The position numbers and the translations under genes were made by a program. A stretch of DNA of 64,000 nt from Pyropia yezoensis (lineage: Eukaryota > Rhodophyta > Bangiophyceae > Bangiales > Bangiaceae), in assembly GCA_009829735.1 (NCBI GenBank), contig CM020618.1, forward strand, positions 1 to 64,000, read 5' to 3'. This document shows positions 63,056 through 64,000 of this stretch, one piece after another; within the stretch, counting starts at the first letter, position 1; each line of letters begins with the position of its first letter. The notes beneath the pieces were generated by a model that searched no databases, had not been told where the DNA came from, and worked only from the letters and a program-made list of their open reading frames with translations.

Positions 63056-63995
63056 GTTGTTCGGTCCCCTGGAATACCCCCCTCCTCATGAGGAGGCCAT
63101 CGTCTCCCAGGAAGAACCGCGTCTCCGCCACTGTATCCAGGGTATCCCTCTGCGACTTGCAGAAGGGATCCTCGGCCTGGGCCTTCACTACTTCGTCCAG
63201 GGACAGGGGCAAGTACTTCTTGTTCCCTGGCGCCTCGGGATTCAACGCCTGACCCGAGCGCGTGACTACCCCCACGATGGGGATGTCCTCATCGACTGGG
63301 GTGGTGTCCAGTCCCTCGGTAGGTACCCGAGAGAGGCCGTCGGCAAGGGCATGTTGCCTGCCAGGTCGGTACTCAATATCAAAGTTGAAGGGTGCAAGTC
63401 GCACCCTCCACCGGTTGAGACGAGTGTTCGTACAGTCCGTCTTGAAGATGAACTGCAACGCGCGGTGGTCACAGCGGGTGAGGAACTTCTCACCCTCTAG
63501 GTAGTGACGAAGTGACGTCACCGCCCATACCACTGCGAGTCCTTCCAGCTCGGTGACTCCGTAGTTCTTCTCGGCCGAGTTTAGCCCCTTACTAAAGTAT
63601 CCAACCGGCAAGTACTCCTTGTCCGGCTGCTGCTGAAGCAACACACAACCAAGTTGGTCGTAGCTAGCGTCCACATCCAGGATGTAGTGGCCTCCCAACC
63701 TGGGAATAGCCAGGATAGGGGGCTTCAGCAGAAGGTCCCGAAGAGTCTCAAAGGATTCCTGCTCCACCCGACTTGGGGGAGGCAGGTTCTTCGGTAGCGT
63801 TGAGCTCACTAACTCATTCAACGGCTTCGCCACTTTGGCGAAGCCCTTAGTGAAACGTCGGTACACGTTACACATCCCGAGGAAGCTCCTCATCTGGGTC
63901 TGGGTCCGGGGGTACTGAGCCTTGCGGATGGCCCTCAAGTTTTTCTCGTTGACACTGAGACGCCCCGGACGGACAACATGTCCCAAGTACTCCAC
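62742..63995 (-). pseudogene. Element D RT thumb, RNase H and integrase zinc domain
   Basis: The frame enters at the RT thumb (EYLGHVVRPGRLSVNEKN; FLGMCNVYRRFTKGF) and continues through RNase H with LDVDASYDQLGC, SAEKNYGVTELEGLAVVWA and CDHRAL, then HALADGLSRV. The integrase zinc domain starts with REHNAPTGGH but a frameshift at ~63000 moves true coding to the 63055-62471 frame. RNase H catalytic residues are all present. Confidence 0.9.
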
Positions 63996-64000
63996 CTCTT

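Larger units (their letters stand above)
62235..64000 (-). mobile_element. Element D: minus-strand Ty3/gypsy element, internal part only
   Basis: Carries the end of RT, RNase H and integrase of a fourth Ty3/gypsy element, in the opposite orientation to A, B and C. It is bounded by the window end and by the gap, so no LTR, PBS or gag is visible. By protein it is distinct from A and B, though RNase H and integrase blocks resemble element A. Confidence 0.92.

Overview
The window looks like a scaffold from a GC-rich eukaryotic genome dominated by repeats. Eukaryotic origin is shown by spliced genes with canonical GT-AG introns (36215-37754 and 32809-36173), three Ty3/gypsy elements with gag-pol plus a fourth of which only pol is in view, a KDZ-type DDE transposase and a RecQ-like helicase array of the kind known from chromosome ends. 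A red alga or a fungus would fit, but nothing here settles the lineage. There are no bacterial operons, rRNA, tRNA or CRISPR. Four gaps of exactly 500 N (16198-16697, 32309-32808, 47644-48143, 61735-62234) mark scaffold joins, each inside or beside a repeat, so linkage across them is uncertain.

Layout: 1-2414 shows no recognisable gene. 2415-9029 is a Ty3/gypsy chromovirus (element A: LTR, gag, protease, RT, RNase H, integrase, chromodomain), frameshifted and without a visible 3' LTR. 9171-10057 is an unidentified minus-strand open frame into which element B (LTR 10058-10420, gag-pol to the gap at 16198) appears to have inserted. 16698-32308 is about ten head-to-tail, nearly identical copies of a 1,554-bp unit (518 codons), open in several frames on both strands. 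32809-36173 is a glycine-rich gene with two introns; it converges, 41 bp apart, on a PIF1-like helicase gene with one intron (36215-37754). 37755-40484 has no recognised gene but contains a 20-bp minisatellite and degenerate ~200-bp repeats. 40485-41775 encodes 59-residue basic repeats on the minus strand, and 42128-43612 a KDZ-like transposase cut by the LTR of element C (43613-47643).

From 48144 to 61734 lies a head-to-tail array of a 6.85-kb unit. Each unit carries a minus-strand gene with two zinc fingers, a tyrosine-recombinase-like region and the first half of a RecQ-type helicase, the layout of fungal telomere-linked helicases. The middle copy is open for 1,546 codons; its neighbours are frameshifted and run into gaps. 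Units are separated by 2.2-kb spacers with two E2F-like sites near the gene and 1.3 kb of extremely G-rich sequence. After the last gap, 62235-64000 is a minus-strand Ty3/gypsy pol (element D).

The repeated units give an internal check on sequence accuracy: copies of the 1,554-bp unit differ mainly by clustered one-base indels, so many of the frameshifts elsewhere may be consensus errors rather than true decay.
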